A program made the position numbers and the translations under genes. A stretch of DNA of 64,000 nt, from assembly GCA_030512295.1 (NCBI GenBank), contig JAULSR010000007.1:706501-770500 (forward strand), written 5' to 3'. Every line of letters begins with the position of its first letter. Positions within the stretch are counted from its first letter, which is position 1. Below the pieces are notes generated by a model. It ran no database searches. It was not told where the DNA came from and was given only the letters and a program-made list of their open reading frames with translations. Below are positions 44,772-56,501 of this stretch, in pieces. This DNA is from Bombardia bombarda (lineage: Eukaryota; Ascomycota; Sordariomycetes; Sordariales; Lasiosphaeriaceae).

Positions 44772-47617
44772 ATGAAGCTCCTTCAACGTATCGGGGCGAC
44801 CGCTGTCGCAGCGTCGTTGTGTGAGTTTCCATTGACTTTTGTGAAACCAAGTGTATCTCACTAATACCCGAAAGGCATACATCAATGTGCTGCCCAGGAG
44901 AAGATTGCCCAGTACATCGACCCCGTTAACGGCATTAACTTTACAACGTGGACCACCGGCCCTGGACTGGACCCTGACCAGGCTGATGTTGCCCCTTATT
45001 CTTGGGGTTTGGCATTGCCACCGGATGCCCTGACTAAGGATGCCACTGAGTATATCGGAGTTCTGGTAACATCCCTCATTATTCCAAGGACCCTGTGCTG
45101 TGTTGACCATTCATAGCGTTGCCAAATCACAAACAGCCCAACTCCCGGCTGGTGCGGCCTGTCTCATGGCGTGTCGGGAGGGATGACCCAATCATTGTTG
45201 TTGATGGCATGGGCGTACAACGGGAGCGTTTACACCTCGTTCCGGTATACTAGTGGTTACAACCTCCCAGGTCTTTACACTGGAGACGCCAAACTCACGC
45301 AAATTTCGGCAACCATAACTGCTACACAGTTCGAGCTGGTCTACCGATGCCAGGGCTGCTTTGCCTGGAATCAGGGTGGAACCAAGGGCAGTATATCTAC
45401 CAGCAGTAAGCTGTTCATCATGGGACGTGTTGCGGCCAAGGGAGATCTAGAGAACCCGACTTGCCCCGACAAGGCTTTCTTTGGCTTCCATGACAATGGA
45501 TACGGACAGTACGGAGCCCCGTTGGATAATGCCCCGCAGGCGTCATACGAAAAATGGGCGGCCCTGGCAACCAAGACACCCACCACTGACTGCACCCAGT
45601 AAGTCCACACAGTTTGAGTCCAAGTGAACAAGGATTGACGTTTTGTGCAGTGTCGTAACCCCGCCCACAGATCCAGGTGACGGCGAACCTACCGCGCCGA
45701 CATGCGTTGCGGCACCAACCGAGACTTATGACTACATTGTTGTTGGTGGAGGCGCCGGTGGCATCCCGATTGCTGATAAGCTCAACCAGGCTGGAAAGAA
45801 GGTTTTGTTGATCGAGAAGGGGCCTCCGTCATCTGGAAGGTGGAATGGAACCATGAAGCCTGCATGGCTCGCCGGCACCAATCTCACCCGTTTCGACGTT
45901 CCCGGGCTGTGCAACCAGATTTGGGTTGACTCCACCGGCATTGCCTGCACTGATACCGATCAGATGGCTGGCTGTGTTTTGGGAGGAGGAACTGCCGTCA
46001 ATGCTGGTCTTTGGTGGAAGGTGGGTCACGCTGTCAGGTCTGACTTGTGAAACGCAAAGCTGACAAAATAACAGCCTCACCATAACGACTGGGATTACAA
46101 CTTCCCCACAGGCTGGAAGTCGACCAACGTTGCTGCCGCCACGAAGCGCGTGTTCACCAGAATCCCGGGTACTTGGCACCCTTCGCAGGACGGGAAGCTC
46201 TACAGACAGGAGGGTTTCAATGTTCTTGCTAGCGGGCTGAACAAGACTGGGTGGGCCGAGGTCATTCCCAACGACTCGCCAAACTCGAAGAACCATACTT
46301 TTGGCCATACGACGTTCATGTATTCTGGAGGCGAAAGAGGTGGACCTATGGCCACTTACCTTGTCTCAGCACACGACCGCAAGAACTTTGCCCTGTGGAC
46401 CAACACTGCCGTTAGGCGGGCTATCAGAACCGGCAGCAAGGTCACTGGTGTTGAGCTGGAATGCCTGACGAATGGTGGTTATAGCGGCACCGTGAATCTG
46501 TCAGCAAAGGGACGTGTTATTTTCGCTGCAGGAACCTTCGGGTCTGCTAAGCTTCTTCTCCGCAGTAAGTTCGATATGAGAGTTCAATATTATCAACTCA
46601 CTGATATTTTTTAAATCCAGGTGGTATTGGCCCCGCTGATCAGCTCGAGGTCGTTGCTGGGTCAACTGATGGACCCACGTTCATCGCCAAGGATCAGTGG
46701 ATTAACCTGCCAGTCGGGTACAACCTCATTGACCATCTCAACACCGATTTGATTGTCACCCACCCCGATGTGGTCTTTTATGACTTCTATGAGGCCTGGG
46801 TCACTCCCAACGAGGGCGACAAGACGGCGTATCTTGGCGGACGGACCGGCATCCTCTCCCAGTCTGCGCCCAATATTGGACCGATGGTAAGTTTATTCGG
46901 GACAATGGTGTTTGTGATATGTGCTGATTAGTTCTGGCTAGATGTGGGATGAGATCAAGGGCTCGGATAACATTGTCCGCACGCTGCAGTGGACGGCCCG
47001 CGTGGAGGGCAACGACCAAGTGACGAAGTCTCTAAGTGAGTCTCTGCGTTTTGTCCGACCCACTTGACTCAACTAATATCTCCTGTAGATGCAATGACCC
47101 TCAGCCAGTACCTCGGACGCGGTGTTGTGTCCCGAGGACGCATGACCATCACCTCCAGCCTCGACACCAACGTCTTTGAGCACCCCTATCTGCACAACGC
47201 TGTGGACAAGGAGGCCGTTATTCAGGGCATCAAGAACATGCAGGCGGCACTTAATGTGATCCCTAACCTGACTTGGGTCTTACCCCCTGCAAACACCACA
47301 GTTGAGCAGTTCGTCAATGGCGTACGTCACCCCCCTTTCACTCAGTGGTTTTCGTGACTAACAAAAATGAACAGATGATTGTGTCGCCATCAAACCGCCG
47401 TTCCAACCACTGGATGGGTACTGCCAAGTTAGGTACCGACGACGGCCGCAAGAACGGTGGTACCGCTGTTGTGGACCTCAACGCCAAGGTTTATGGCACT
47501 GACAACCTGTTTGTGGTTGACGCATCCATCTTCCCGGGCATGTCCACGGGTAACCCGTCGGCCATGATTGTTATTGCGTCTGAGTATGCGTCGGAGAGGA
47601 TCCTGGCTCTGAGATAG
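44772..47617 (+). CDS. Cellobiose dehydrogenase (AA8 haem + AA3_1 flavin domains)
   Basis: Extracellular flavocytochrome that oxidises cellobiose and passes electrons via haem b to AA9 LPMOs. Nine exons: 44772-44820, 44875-45065, 45117-45598, 45651-46020, 46075-46564, 46621-46886, 46942-47035, 47089-47321, 47375-47617; 2418 nt, 805 aa. Signal peptide, then the AA8 cytochrome domain: haem Met in GGMTQSLLLMAW near 103, YRCQGCFAWN disulphide, haem His in FFGFHDNGYG near 205. A Pro/Thr-rich linker follows. The GMC domain starts DYIVVGGGAGGIPIADKL (FAD binding) and has CVLGGGTAVN. Catalytic His is in SNHWMG near 737 and Asn in TGNPSAM near 785. There is no C-terminal CBM1, as in ascomycete class II CDHs lacking a binding module. 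The exon-3 acceptor (45117) was chosen because it restores CQITNSPTPGWCG. Confidence 0.96.
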
Positions 47618-49089
47618 GGGTTTTGTTGTTGGTGATGAAAGAGAACAATGCGATGTTGTCGAAAAGGGAAACATGTAACCGGGTAGGTTGGCGCTGGCTG
47701 GCTGATGATAGCTTTTGTCGGCAGCAGTAAAACAAATATAGTATATACGTGCATTTTATTCAATGTTTATATTTGTCTAATTTAATCTGCATATACATAT
47801 CACAGATGAATACCAACGAACTATGCTGACCTGCAGCTGAAATATCCTACCCATTATTATTCCTGAGTAGGTTGGAAGGAGTTATTTATTTACACAGCGA
47901 AGGTAAATAGGAAAGTACCTGTTGAAACCAATGCATGACTAGAAGTATCACGTACTTCTTTTCCTAACCTAAAGACCTGGGTTATGTCCGTGATTCCGTA
48001 CAATGCCAATTCATTGCAGCGGTGGCCAAGACTAATCATCGGCAACTTGCAGTCTCCAGTTTGGTCTGGATGGATCTTGTCACAAGTCAAGCAGGGGCCT
48101 AGGAGCTCGTACGGAGCTAGGATATAAGCGCATGCACGCATGCATGCATGAGAAGGCGCTTTGTGCGCCCCGACCTGCACTGCAATTTTTGCCTCGCAAG
48201 AGGAGACCAAATCCAAAATGTTCAGATTTAAGAATTAGCATTAGCTAGTATTCCCAGAGTTATACTGGTTTGAGTAAAAAGCCCCTCAGTTGCTACGCCC
48301 CTGACCAGCTGTCGGGTGCAGCAAGCAGTGCATTTTTCGTCTCACAAGACGGACTAATATCCCAAACCGAAAAGACTGAGAGATGGGGATTGGCCGACAT
48401 ACGTTATGTGCGCCAACTCGGTCAGTCACTGCAATTTTCGTCTCGCGGGAGGGGATCAAATTTTGAAATGGCCAATCAGAGTTAGCTAATGCTTTGCAGG
48501 CACTGCCGCTGTTGGCGGACTATGTGATTATGTAATGCTTTCCTGATTACGTAATATCAGCGACTACTTAGATTATTCAACTTTCTGCACTGCAATTTTG
48601 GCGTTAAACGGGCGAGCAACTTGCACCGGATTGGGCATAGCTTTGGCCCATTGGACCACGACTTCAAGAGATTAGGTCCAGGATATCGGGTGAGCTTTTC
48701 AACTGTACGTCGCGAGAGGCTCTCTTCCAATTTGATCACTCCGTTGGATAACCACAAATGCTGAATAATATCGCATAATTGATTGAAAGTGGGATGCTTG
48801 CATTGCACTAATTAAATTTCTTCATTCTTTTAGACCCTTTGGTTTTACCTCCCCTATGATCCTGGAATCTTCTCATCCTCGAGACCGCTGTCGACCCTAC
48901 CACCACTTGCATTCCGAGTATAGAACTGTTACGACTGCCGCTAGGCCTCATCCATCTCCTTCTCCTCCTCCTCCTCCGCCTCCTTCCCATGGCCCCTGTT
49001 CATCAGAGAGAGAGGCTCTGAGCCACTTTACGTACGAACATTGGTTAGCGATAACGAAGCTCAACGTCAAATGTAGCGGATTCAGTCTC
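47618..49089. other. Convergent intergenic region with degenerate repeats
   Basis: Between the CDH and kinase 3' ends. Holds the degenerate repeat family at 48177-48610 and a CA/TG-rich stretch. An alternative last exon of the kinase could extend to about 48948. Confidence 0.5.
48177..48610 (+). repeat. Four degenerate copies of a CACTGCAATTTT-headed repeat
   Basis: Copies begin near 48177, 48325, 48427 and 48588. Each starts with (C)A(C/G)TGCA(A)TTTT; the first three continue with TCGTCTCGC-like and GAGG(A/G)GA-like sequence, and the fourth diverges after the head. Copies 1 and 3 also share a following AAAATG/GAAATG block. All are in noncoding DNA. Confidence 0.6.
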
Positions 49090-51739
49090 TCAACAACAGC
49101 AGCAACAGCAACAGCAACAGCAATAGCAGTTTTTCCCACTGATCTCCACCACCAACCATAGGGGAAAGAGATAGAGACCACTCACCGTGTGCAAATTACT
49201 CAAAGTCTCCAGATGCGGATCCTCCGGGAGCGGACCAAACGCCTGATCCGCCCAGAGCCTCGCCGCCCGCCGGTCCTCGTCAGTGAACGTCGCCTTCTTC
49301 TCCTCAATGGCCGTCCGGATGTCGTCAAACCCGGGACGCTCCCGAGGCTGGTCGTACATGCACTTCATGATCCACTCGCGCAGCGTCCAGTCGATAAAGC
49401 GCCACCTGTCGGGATTGTTGAGCAGGAACGCGCCGAACGAAAAATACTTGTACTGGTCATCCCTCCTCTTCGAAGCCGGATTAAAACCGGCCGGGAGGTA
49501 CTCGGCCGGCGGCCGCTCGGCATAGGTGCCCCATCTTGTCCTGTGGCCCGTGGCGATGCACATCATGACCTGCGCCAGCTGGTACAGGTTGGACTTCCAG
49601 CCGTACCGGCCCGCCGTGTGGTGTCGGTCTGTGGGTAGCTGGTCGAAATTGTTCCATTCCTCGCTGAATTGTTCCTATGAAGGGGTGCGTCAGTTTGTTG
49701 GTTCCGAGTGGAGTAACAAGTCGCTTACCGGAGTGTACCAGCCCTCTTTTCCCGTCCGACGACAATTCCAGAGATTCTCGCTAGAAGGGGCAAGAATGAA
49801 AAATTTCGTTAGCTCGTTGTGGGCGCCATAAAAGGTGGTCATACCGTGATGTGGGTAAACGGGGACACGAACGCATCTTGAAAGTCGTTTACAACGATTC
49901 CATGGCTGTTTGTCCTCACTTCTTTGAGCGGTTCTGCGAGTCCAAAGTCTCCAACTTTGAAGACTGGCATAGCGGTGTGATTGTCTGCTGCAGGACCCAC
50001 GCCAAAGTCTCCTATCAATACATTCTGCGGATCAATGTCAAAGTGCACCATGCCAGACGTCTTGTCAATTATAGTAGGGTCTTGTTGCCAGCGAGGAGGG
50101 TGCTGCATCTCATAACAGGCATTGAATACTGACCGAACACGAATGTTAGAGATCAGAATGAGGGCGAGGTTTCGAAGAATGAGGGTCCCCAATAGCTTAC
50201 AGCACTCAAATATCATCCACAGGACACAGGCTGGGGCCGGCTCTAGACCTGGGTCGAGGTTCTTTTTTACGAGCCATCTGTAAACATCTCCCCGCCTCAT
50301 GTACTCGAGAGCCATCCACGGCCCATCGGTGGTGAGGAATGCTGGGTCTGGCAGTGGAGGTTGATGTTGTGGCTGTGCTTGTTGAATTACTGACGGTGGT
50401 GGCGGTTGCCGACGCCAATACTGTATAGTGTCTTGCAGTGTTTGGGGACGGGCGGGTTGATTGCTTCTGATTGGGCCTCTCGGAGATGACCCTGCTCCCG
50501 GAAATGACCCTGCCATTTTCGCGACAACCTGAGACAATGCTGGCGTCGTCGACCTGTTTGAAGAAGCTCGTGTCATCAGTCCTACGTCTGACTCCATTTC
50601 GTGCTCTTCTGGTCCAGGAAGTGAAGACTGTCCGTGGTCCCACAACCTCAACCGTGACTGTCTCGCTTCGTCTTGGTCTGTTTCCAGTCTCCTTCGTTTT
50701 GACGGCCTCTCTTCGACAGAGATTGCCTGGGAGTCCTGTGGTGTTGGCAACATGGCCTGCACTATGGCGTTTTCTGCCAAGCTTTTCAATCTTTTTTGGG
50801 CCATTGTCATGAGAGATTTCGTCCACGACGTCGTCGTTGTGGTCTGCAAGTCTTGAGTTCCTGGCGGTGTCTCATGTCTTGCCTTTTGCCTGTTTACGCC
50901 CTGGGGTAGTTGTCCGTTGATACGGAGTAGGACCCTCGTTATGTTCGGTTGGGGGTTCTGGTTGTCTTGGCTCTGGTTGTCTTGGCTCTGATTGTCTTGG
51001 TTCTGGTCGTCTTGGTTCTGGTCGTCTCGGTTCTGGTTGCCTTGGTTCTGGTTATTTGGATTCTGATTGTTTGGATTCTGATTGTTTGTGCCCAGCCCAC
51101 CAGGTCCATCGTCAGATTCATCATCGGAAAAAACTGGAGGAGGAGGCGTAGCCTGAAGGGCCTGAACAATGTGAGGTGCATCTCGAAAGAGCTGTTTGCG
51201 ATATCGGGTCAGCACTGCCATGGCGTGCGGAAATGGAATACAATGTTTTCAGCAGTTACCAATGTGTTTGCTTTTTCCCTTTGGAACCCTTTTGAGTCTT
51301 TGGGAAAGTTCAGTGGGCATTTGACGACGTAGAAGGTCTTGTTGCCTTGATTATCTCTAACGTCGAATAAGGCGACAACGCCCATGCCACCCCATCCCAG
51401 AATTTTGACCATGTTTAAATTGAAGCCAGTTAGTCTCCGGGCTAACCTTCTCTTTGCCGTCATAGCCACGCTCGTTGTCGTAAGATGGCCAACCGCCGCA
51501 TTTGCAACGCCACCCTCACCGAATGGTATCATAGGAGCCCTTTCTTCGATTCGCAGAAAACCTCCGAGAGCCGGAGGCTTTGGGCCCTGACGGGGACCCC
51601 GAGCACGTCTCCTCTTTGGAAACTTGCGTTGTTTGAAGGCTTTTGCGTTTTCTCTCTCTCTGGGTCGAACATTTCCCTTTCTATAATATGAGAAATAATC
51701 ATTGACCCTTTTTTTTTCAAGGTTTGACACATCTGACAT
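49090..51739 (-). CDS. Fungal protein kinase-like protein with Asn/Gln repeat insert
   Basis: Exons 51739-51260, 51191-50201, 50128-49845, 49776-49729 and 49674-49090 give 795 aa. Kinase landmarks: Gly loop KILGWGGMGVV (115-120), VVK Lys140, hinge-like ALEYMRRGDVYRWL, catalytic loop VHFDIDPQNV in place of HRDLKPxN, KVGDFGLA, activation-segment end GWYTPEQF, and C-lobe TLREWIMKCMYDQPRERPGF. A roughly 250-residue insert sits in the N-lobe, with a pentapeptide DDQNQ-like repeat (50955-51088). The usual catalytic-loop Lys is Asp, seen in other fungal kinases of this type, so activity is uncertain. If the last donor (CACACG|GTGAGT near 49188) is used, the C-terminus changes. Unspliced, it ends in a polyCys run from a TTGCTG microsatellite. 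Confidence 0.78.
50955..51088 (-). repeat. 15-bp coding minisatellite (Asn/Gln/Asp pentapeptides)
   Basis: About nine 15-nt units inside the kinase N-lobe insert, coding (D/N)(D/N)QN(Q/P)-type pentapeptides. Units differ by a few substitutions. Confidence 0.9.
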
Positions 51740-53750
51740 GTTTTGTAGTGGCGTAGGGATTGAAGTTCAGATGTTGATTAAAAGTGACAGAGCTGTAAAA
51801 GCAGGCCACGGACAAGTTGATGATAAAACTTTAGGTTGACAAAGATAGGACTATGCCACTGATGCCTGATGTGCCGGAACGAGCTATGCTTCTACATGCG
51901 GCACAACAAAGGACACCTTGTATCTCGCGTCCCGTGTCCCGTGTCGCCCTGAGATGTAGTGGCTTTGTCATAGAAGTCAGCCTGTAGCTCCACTTCCTTT
52001 GTCCCTTGTACTCTCTCTACTTACGCCAAACTCAACCTTTAATTTCAATCATAACTCCGCCTTTGTCGGCTCTTGACACTTATTTGTGCGAATAAGTGTA
52101 CCGTCATGTCACTAACGAGAGATGTATGTATTGTGAGGAAGTGGGTAACATGAGCAAACAGACACTAGTTATTGGAGTCATAGACAAAGAAAGAACGGTC
52201 GTTGCAGAGTTGCAGAGAGCTGGAGACCTTGCCTTCCTACCCACTCGCAAAATTTTGCCTTGGGAACATAGTACCATGGAAGGGAGAAGGTGCGGAAGAC
52301 TAAGAACGGTAGCGGTGGGGTCTGACAAGATAGGTATCCAAGGTGTCGTAAAACCAGACATTACACAAAAAAAAGGATGGAGCCAGCTCAAGCCACCACT
52401 CAAAGCTGTGCCCCTTAGTAGATCCCCAATCGCCATGTTCTCAAATCCACCACTTCATAATTCCACCACTTCACGTATGTTAGTGATCAATGTTTTCATT
52501 GTTGATTTTTCGAGATATAGAAAGAAACATAGTAAAAAAAGCAGTGCCAGAACCAATACATCTTCTTCGAAGGACTTTAAAGTCATCAATGTCTGCACAA
52601 TATGCTATCTACCATAGCTGTTTCTGACGCCTGATCTGGTATATCTTTAGCAATTTGTAAGAGAAGGTCTCGAGCTACCGTATAAAAGAGGACCTGTACC
52701 GTCGTAATATCTAAAATGGTCGCCAAATGTACCATCCATCTCATACCAAGATTGTAGATTACTGCTGATAGGAATGTTAGCGATGGGATAGTTACAATCA
52801 TGGTTATAACTTTTTAGGCTGGGGATAGGATTTCATATGGTAACTACGGTGCAGGTCCTCTTTTGTACGGCACGTAGAGACCTTTTCTTTTCTAAACACA
52901 TTCCATAACACAAAATACGAACTGAGACTATCTTACCTAGGTATTCAAACAGTGATTTGGTGATCAGCTCAGGTGCATAATAAATTTAATAAATTGCTCT
53001 TATCTATAGTCTAAATTTCATTCTCTTCCTTGCTGTTATCACAAACCCTACGCTGTTGGGTAAACGGGATTGGTTATCATAGAGGTAAAGTGACGGGGGC
53101 AACAGCTGCTGCTCTAATTCTAGCTGTTCGGGCACTGTTAGAGCTGTTCATATAATAGGAGCTGTTATCTCAAGAGCCGTTGTTGCATACTTAGGTATGG
53201 ACTGAATTCCACGCAACCGTTATTGCGCCTGCTGTTCACTCCATCAGACCTCCGCTATGGTAACTTTGATTGCTGTTGCTTCCTTCATCCTGCCGTACTG
53301 ATTCTTTGTCCTGTCGCGTTGCTTCTCCAATAATTGCTATTCTAGATTTTGCACTTATTGTACGCAATTTGCTGCTAGGTTCTCAATTGCCTCTGCCGCA
53401 TGAAATATCGAAACCTTGTTCATTTTGCCAGCTTTTAAGTTTTAGTCATATACGTATCATTGAGAGTTTGACTTGGGCTCGAATTTTGGACTATTTAACC
53501 TCGCTAAAGTCAATCAGCTGAGTAACGCTAGTAGTGTTATAAGATGACGGGTTTTGGATTCACGAGGGGCCTTTGGGGCGACCTTTTTAGATCATGGTCG
53601 TAAGCAAACACTAGGTCTAGTTTGCATATTAAAGATGGTATTGCAAATCATGATGTTACAAAGACTGATTTGGCGAACTATGTGACCTGAAAAAGAAACA
53701 GCTGAACCCCCCATTTTGCGGCCTGGCGAGTTTGTCAACACCGCCATGTT
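51740..53750. other. AT-rich intergenic region, possible mutated repeat relic
   Basis: 2 kb. The second half is rich in TpA with repeated AGCTGTT words near 53100-53170, suggesting an old, mutated element. The 173-codon open frame at 52096-52617 lacks any family feature. No gene supported. Confidence 0.4.
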
Positions 53751-56501
53751 CTACTCCACGACTATCATCACCTTGGCCCCCTTCAAGCCCTTCCCTTCAG
53801 CCGTAACCGTTAGCTCCCCCTTCACTCCACTCCCACTCTTAACAATTGCCAACGCCATCCCTGCAAACGCTTTCCTCCTTTTTGACGGGAACGCCACAAA
53901 GTCATACGGGTCACCATTATCCGTCGCCACAATCTCGCCCACCCCGCCTCCCTTGGACTCAACCTCAAATGTAATCTCATCATCCGCCCTCGGCATCACA
54001 TCCCCCCTGCCATCAACCACCTCAGCCGTAATAAACGCCAAATCGACTCCATCCCCCTTGATCACACCCCTATCCACCGTCAACCTAATCCTCTCCTTCC
54101 TCCCCACCGTCCTGACCCTCTCCTCCGCCCACTCCCTCCCCCCTTTCCACGTCTCAACCCTCACCTCCCCAGGCTGATACACCACCCCGTCCCAGCGAAA
54201 TCTATACACCCCCTCCCCCTTCCTCAGCCGCCCCATGCTCTCGCCATTCACCCACAACTCCCCCTCGTCCGCGCTGGTAAACACATGAACAGGCGTCACC
54301 TTTCCCTCTCTCCCCTCCTCCCCAGTCGTGTTATCGGCCCCCCAACTCCAATGCGGCAGTATGTGCGCAAACCTCTCCTCAGGCCGCCACCGCGCCATAT
54401 ACAACCACCACCTCTCCTTCTTGAACCCCGCCAGGTCGATGATCCCAAAGTTAGAGCTCCTCGCGCTGTAGTGCGGATCCGGCTCGCCCAGATAGTCCCA
54501 GCCGGCCCAGACGAACTCGCCCGCCACGTAGGGGCTGTTGGCGTCCTGCGCGGCGAACACCTTGTCGGGGCTGGCGCCAAAGGGGGTCGTGTAGACCTCG
54601 TAGCTGGAGACTTGCCTTAGCGTAGAATTGGCGCCACCAGCAGCGGACGACGGCGCGCTGGTCTCGCTGGTTAAAGGAAAAAAGAAGGCGCCGCGCGTGC
54701 TCAGGCTCGCGGCGGTCTCGGTGCTGAGGAGCAGCCTGTCTGGAAACGCAGCGTGGAAGGCGCCGTAGATGGGCGGGGTGGTGGTCCCCGGCAGCCCAGC
54801 GTAGGCGGGGGTGTCGCGGATGCCTTCGCCCTGGTAGTTGAGGCTGACGGTATCTAGAGCGGCAGGAAAAGGCATGTTTGGCTTCGCGACGTTCATCGAC
54901 GCGGTCGAGGGGCGGGTCGGGTCTTCTTGCTTTGCGATGTCGTGGAGGCGCTTGGCGATAGCGGCGCCGCTGTCGCCGTCGGTTTGCTCGCCGACTTCGT
55001 TACCGACGCTCCAGGAGATGACGGACGGGTGGTTGCGGTCGCGGCGGATGAAGGCGCGCAGGTCGGGCTCGGACCAGTCGGCAAAGATGAGGTGGAAATC
55101 GTTGGCGTTCTTTTGCTTCTCCCAGCAGTCAAAGATCTCGTCCATCACGAGGAAGCCCATGCGGTCGGTCAGGTCGAGGAGCTCGGGCGTGGGCGGGTTG
55201 TGGGACATGCGGATGGCGTTTGCGCCGAGGGAGCGGAGGGTCTCGAGTTGGCGGGAGGCGGCGCGCGCGTTGAAGGCGGCGCCGAGGGAGCCCAGGTCGT
55301 GGTGTTGGTTGACGCCGCGGATGGGGATGCGCTGGCCGTTGACGAGAAGGCCTGAAGATCCTGAGTAGACGAGGGAGCGGATGCCGAAGCGGGTGGTGTA
55401 GCTGTCGGTGAGGGCATTGTTGGAGTAGAGGCGGGTGACGGCTACATAGAGGTTGGGGTTTTGTGCGACTGGTAGCGGTTGCCAGAGATTGGGGCTGTTG
55501 AGGGTGAGAGAGGCATTGGTGGACGTTTTGGCCCCTGCGTTGACAGAAACAGTGGAGCGAGGGAACTGGGCTACCGGCCTGTCCCCTATTCTTTCAGTTG
55601 CAGAGTCAAGGGTGTACACCTCTGTCACCACTTGCACCTGCCTCTTTTGCGTGCCTGAATTCTCGACTTGAACCACCAGATCCAGCACTGCCGATTTGTC
55701 CGACACGTCTCGCGACGTAATAAAGGTCCCCCACTGGCCAACATGCAGCGCCTCCGTCTTGGTCAACCACACATTCCGATAAAGCCCACCACCGCCAGGA
55801 TACCATCGACTGCTCTGCACTGGATTGTCCACCCGCACTGCCAGCTGATTATCGTCTCCTTGCACAACAAATGCTGTAATGTCTAGCCGAAAGCTCTGGT
55901 AGCCGTAGGGCCACCCGCCCACCAATTGCCCATTCACCCACACCATGGCATACGACATGGCCCCGTCAATCTCAAGATGGATCGTCTTGCCTTTGTCGGC
56001 AGCACCGATGCTCAGCTTCCGCCGATACCATCCCACTCCCTGGCTGGGCAGTCGTCCCATCCCCCCGCCAATTACTGCATTCTCAGCAGTGTAAAAGGGT
56101 CCCTTGATGGCCCAGTCGTGCGGGAGGGTGACGCTCTCCCAGCTGCTGTCATCCGACTTTGGCTGCGCAAACGAGACATTAGATCCTGGGCTTTCGACGG
56201 AAGGGCGCTGGTGGTGATCAGCGGGGTCAGCGATGAAGTCGTTAGCCGAGGGGAGGATCCAAGGCTTGAGGATCTGAAGGTTGGTCAGGCTAGCAGCATC
56301 GGGGCGCAGGTCGTAGATGAGGTTGTCTGGGTTGGTTTCGGTCCGAGAGAAGCGCCAGTTGCCGTTGACTGGGATGCGCTCACGGCTAGCTGAGGATCCA
56401 TCATTATGCTGACGGGGATTGAGGATCGAGGCATTGGCATGAAGAAGGAACAAGCCAGCGAGGAGAAGGATTCCTCCGTGTATGCTACACCGAGGCATCA
56501 C
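53751..56501 (-). CDS. Secreted GH2 glycoside hydrolase (beta-galactosidase-like)
   Basis: Single-exon 916-aa protein. The signal peptide GGILLLAGLFLLHANAS is followed by the GH2 sugar-binding domain (FVSFAQ..., TLPHDWAIKGPF, GVGWYRRKL), the Ig-like domain (DNPVQSSRWYPGGGGLYRNVWL) and the TIM barrel (RIPIRGVNQHHDLG, NAIRMSHNPPTPELLDL, MDEIFDCW). Acid/base Glu is in SWSVGNEVGEQ near 503 and the presumed nucleophile Glu in LLLSTETAAS near 593. The C-terminal part has a DUF4982-like WSW...HVFTSADEGELWVNG and a further beta-sandwich. This domain set is common in bacterial beta-galactosidase-like GH2 enzymes. Activity on galactosides is probable but beta-mannosidase or beta-glucuronidase cannot be excluded. 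Confidence 0.88.
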   Translation of the reverse strand: MMPRCSIHGGILLLAGLFLLHANASILNPRQHNDGSSASRERIPVNGNWRFSRTETNPDNLIYDLRPDAASLTNLQILKPWILPSANDFIADPADHHQRPSVESPGSNVSFAQPKSDDSSWESVTLPHDWAIKGPFYTAENAVIGGGMGRLPSQGVGWYRRKLSIGAADKGKTIHLEIDGAMSYAMVWVNGQLVGGWPYGYQSFRLDITAFVVQGDDNQLAVRVDNPVQSSRWYPGGGGLYRNVWLTKTEALHVGQWGTFITSRDVSDKSAVLDLVVQVENSGTQKRQVQVVTEVYTLDSATERIGDRPVAQFPRSTVSVNAGAKTSTNASLTLNSPNLWQPLPVAQNPNLYVAVTRLYSNNALTDSYTTRFGIRSLVYSGSSGLLVNGQRIPIRGVNQHHDLGSLGAAFNARAASRQLETLRSLGANAIRMSHNPPTPELLDLTDRMGFLVMDEIFDCWEKQKNANDFHLIFADWSEPDLRAFIRRDRNHPSVISWSVGNEVGEQTDGDSGAAIAKRLHDIAKQEDPTRPSTASMNVAKPNMPFPAALDTVSLNYQGEGIRDTPAYAGLPGTTTPPIYGAFHAAFPDRLLLSTETAASLSTRGAFFFPLTSETSAPSSAAGGANSTLRQVSSYEVYTTPFGASPDKVFAAQDANSPYVAGEFVWAGWDYLGEPDPHYSARSSNFGIIDLAGFKKERWWLYMARWRPEERFAHILPHWSWGADNTTGEEGREGKVTPVHVFTSADEGELWVNGESMGRLRKGEGVYRFRWDGVVYQPGEVRVETWKGGREWAEERVRTVGRKERIRLTVDRGVIKGDGVDLAFITAEVVDGRGDVMPRADDEITFEVESKGGGVGEIVATDNGDPYDFVAFPSKRRKAFAGMALAIVKSGSGVKGELTVTAEGKGLKGAKVMIVVE

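Noticed and set aside
49481..49765. Alternative minus-strand frame in the kinase region
   Set aside because: Arises from reading through the intron at 49728-49675; the spliced frame gives the kinase TPEQF motif.
52096..52617. 173-codon plus-strand frame
   Set aside because: Random-like composition in AT-rich DNA and no recognisable family; not supportable.
53041..53260. Possible transposon relic with AGCTGTT repeats
   Set aside because: No terminal repeats, target duplication or readable transposase; kept only as a remark in the intergenic entry.
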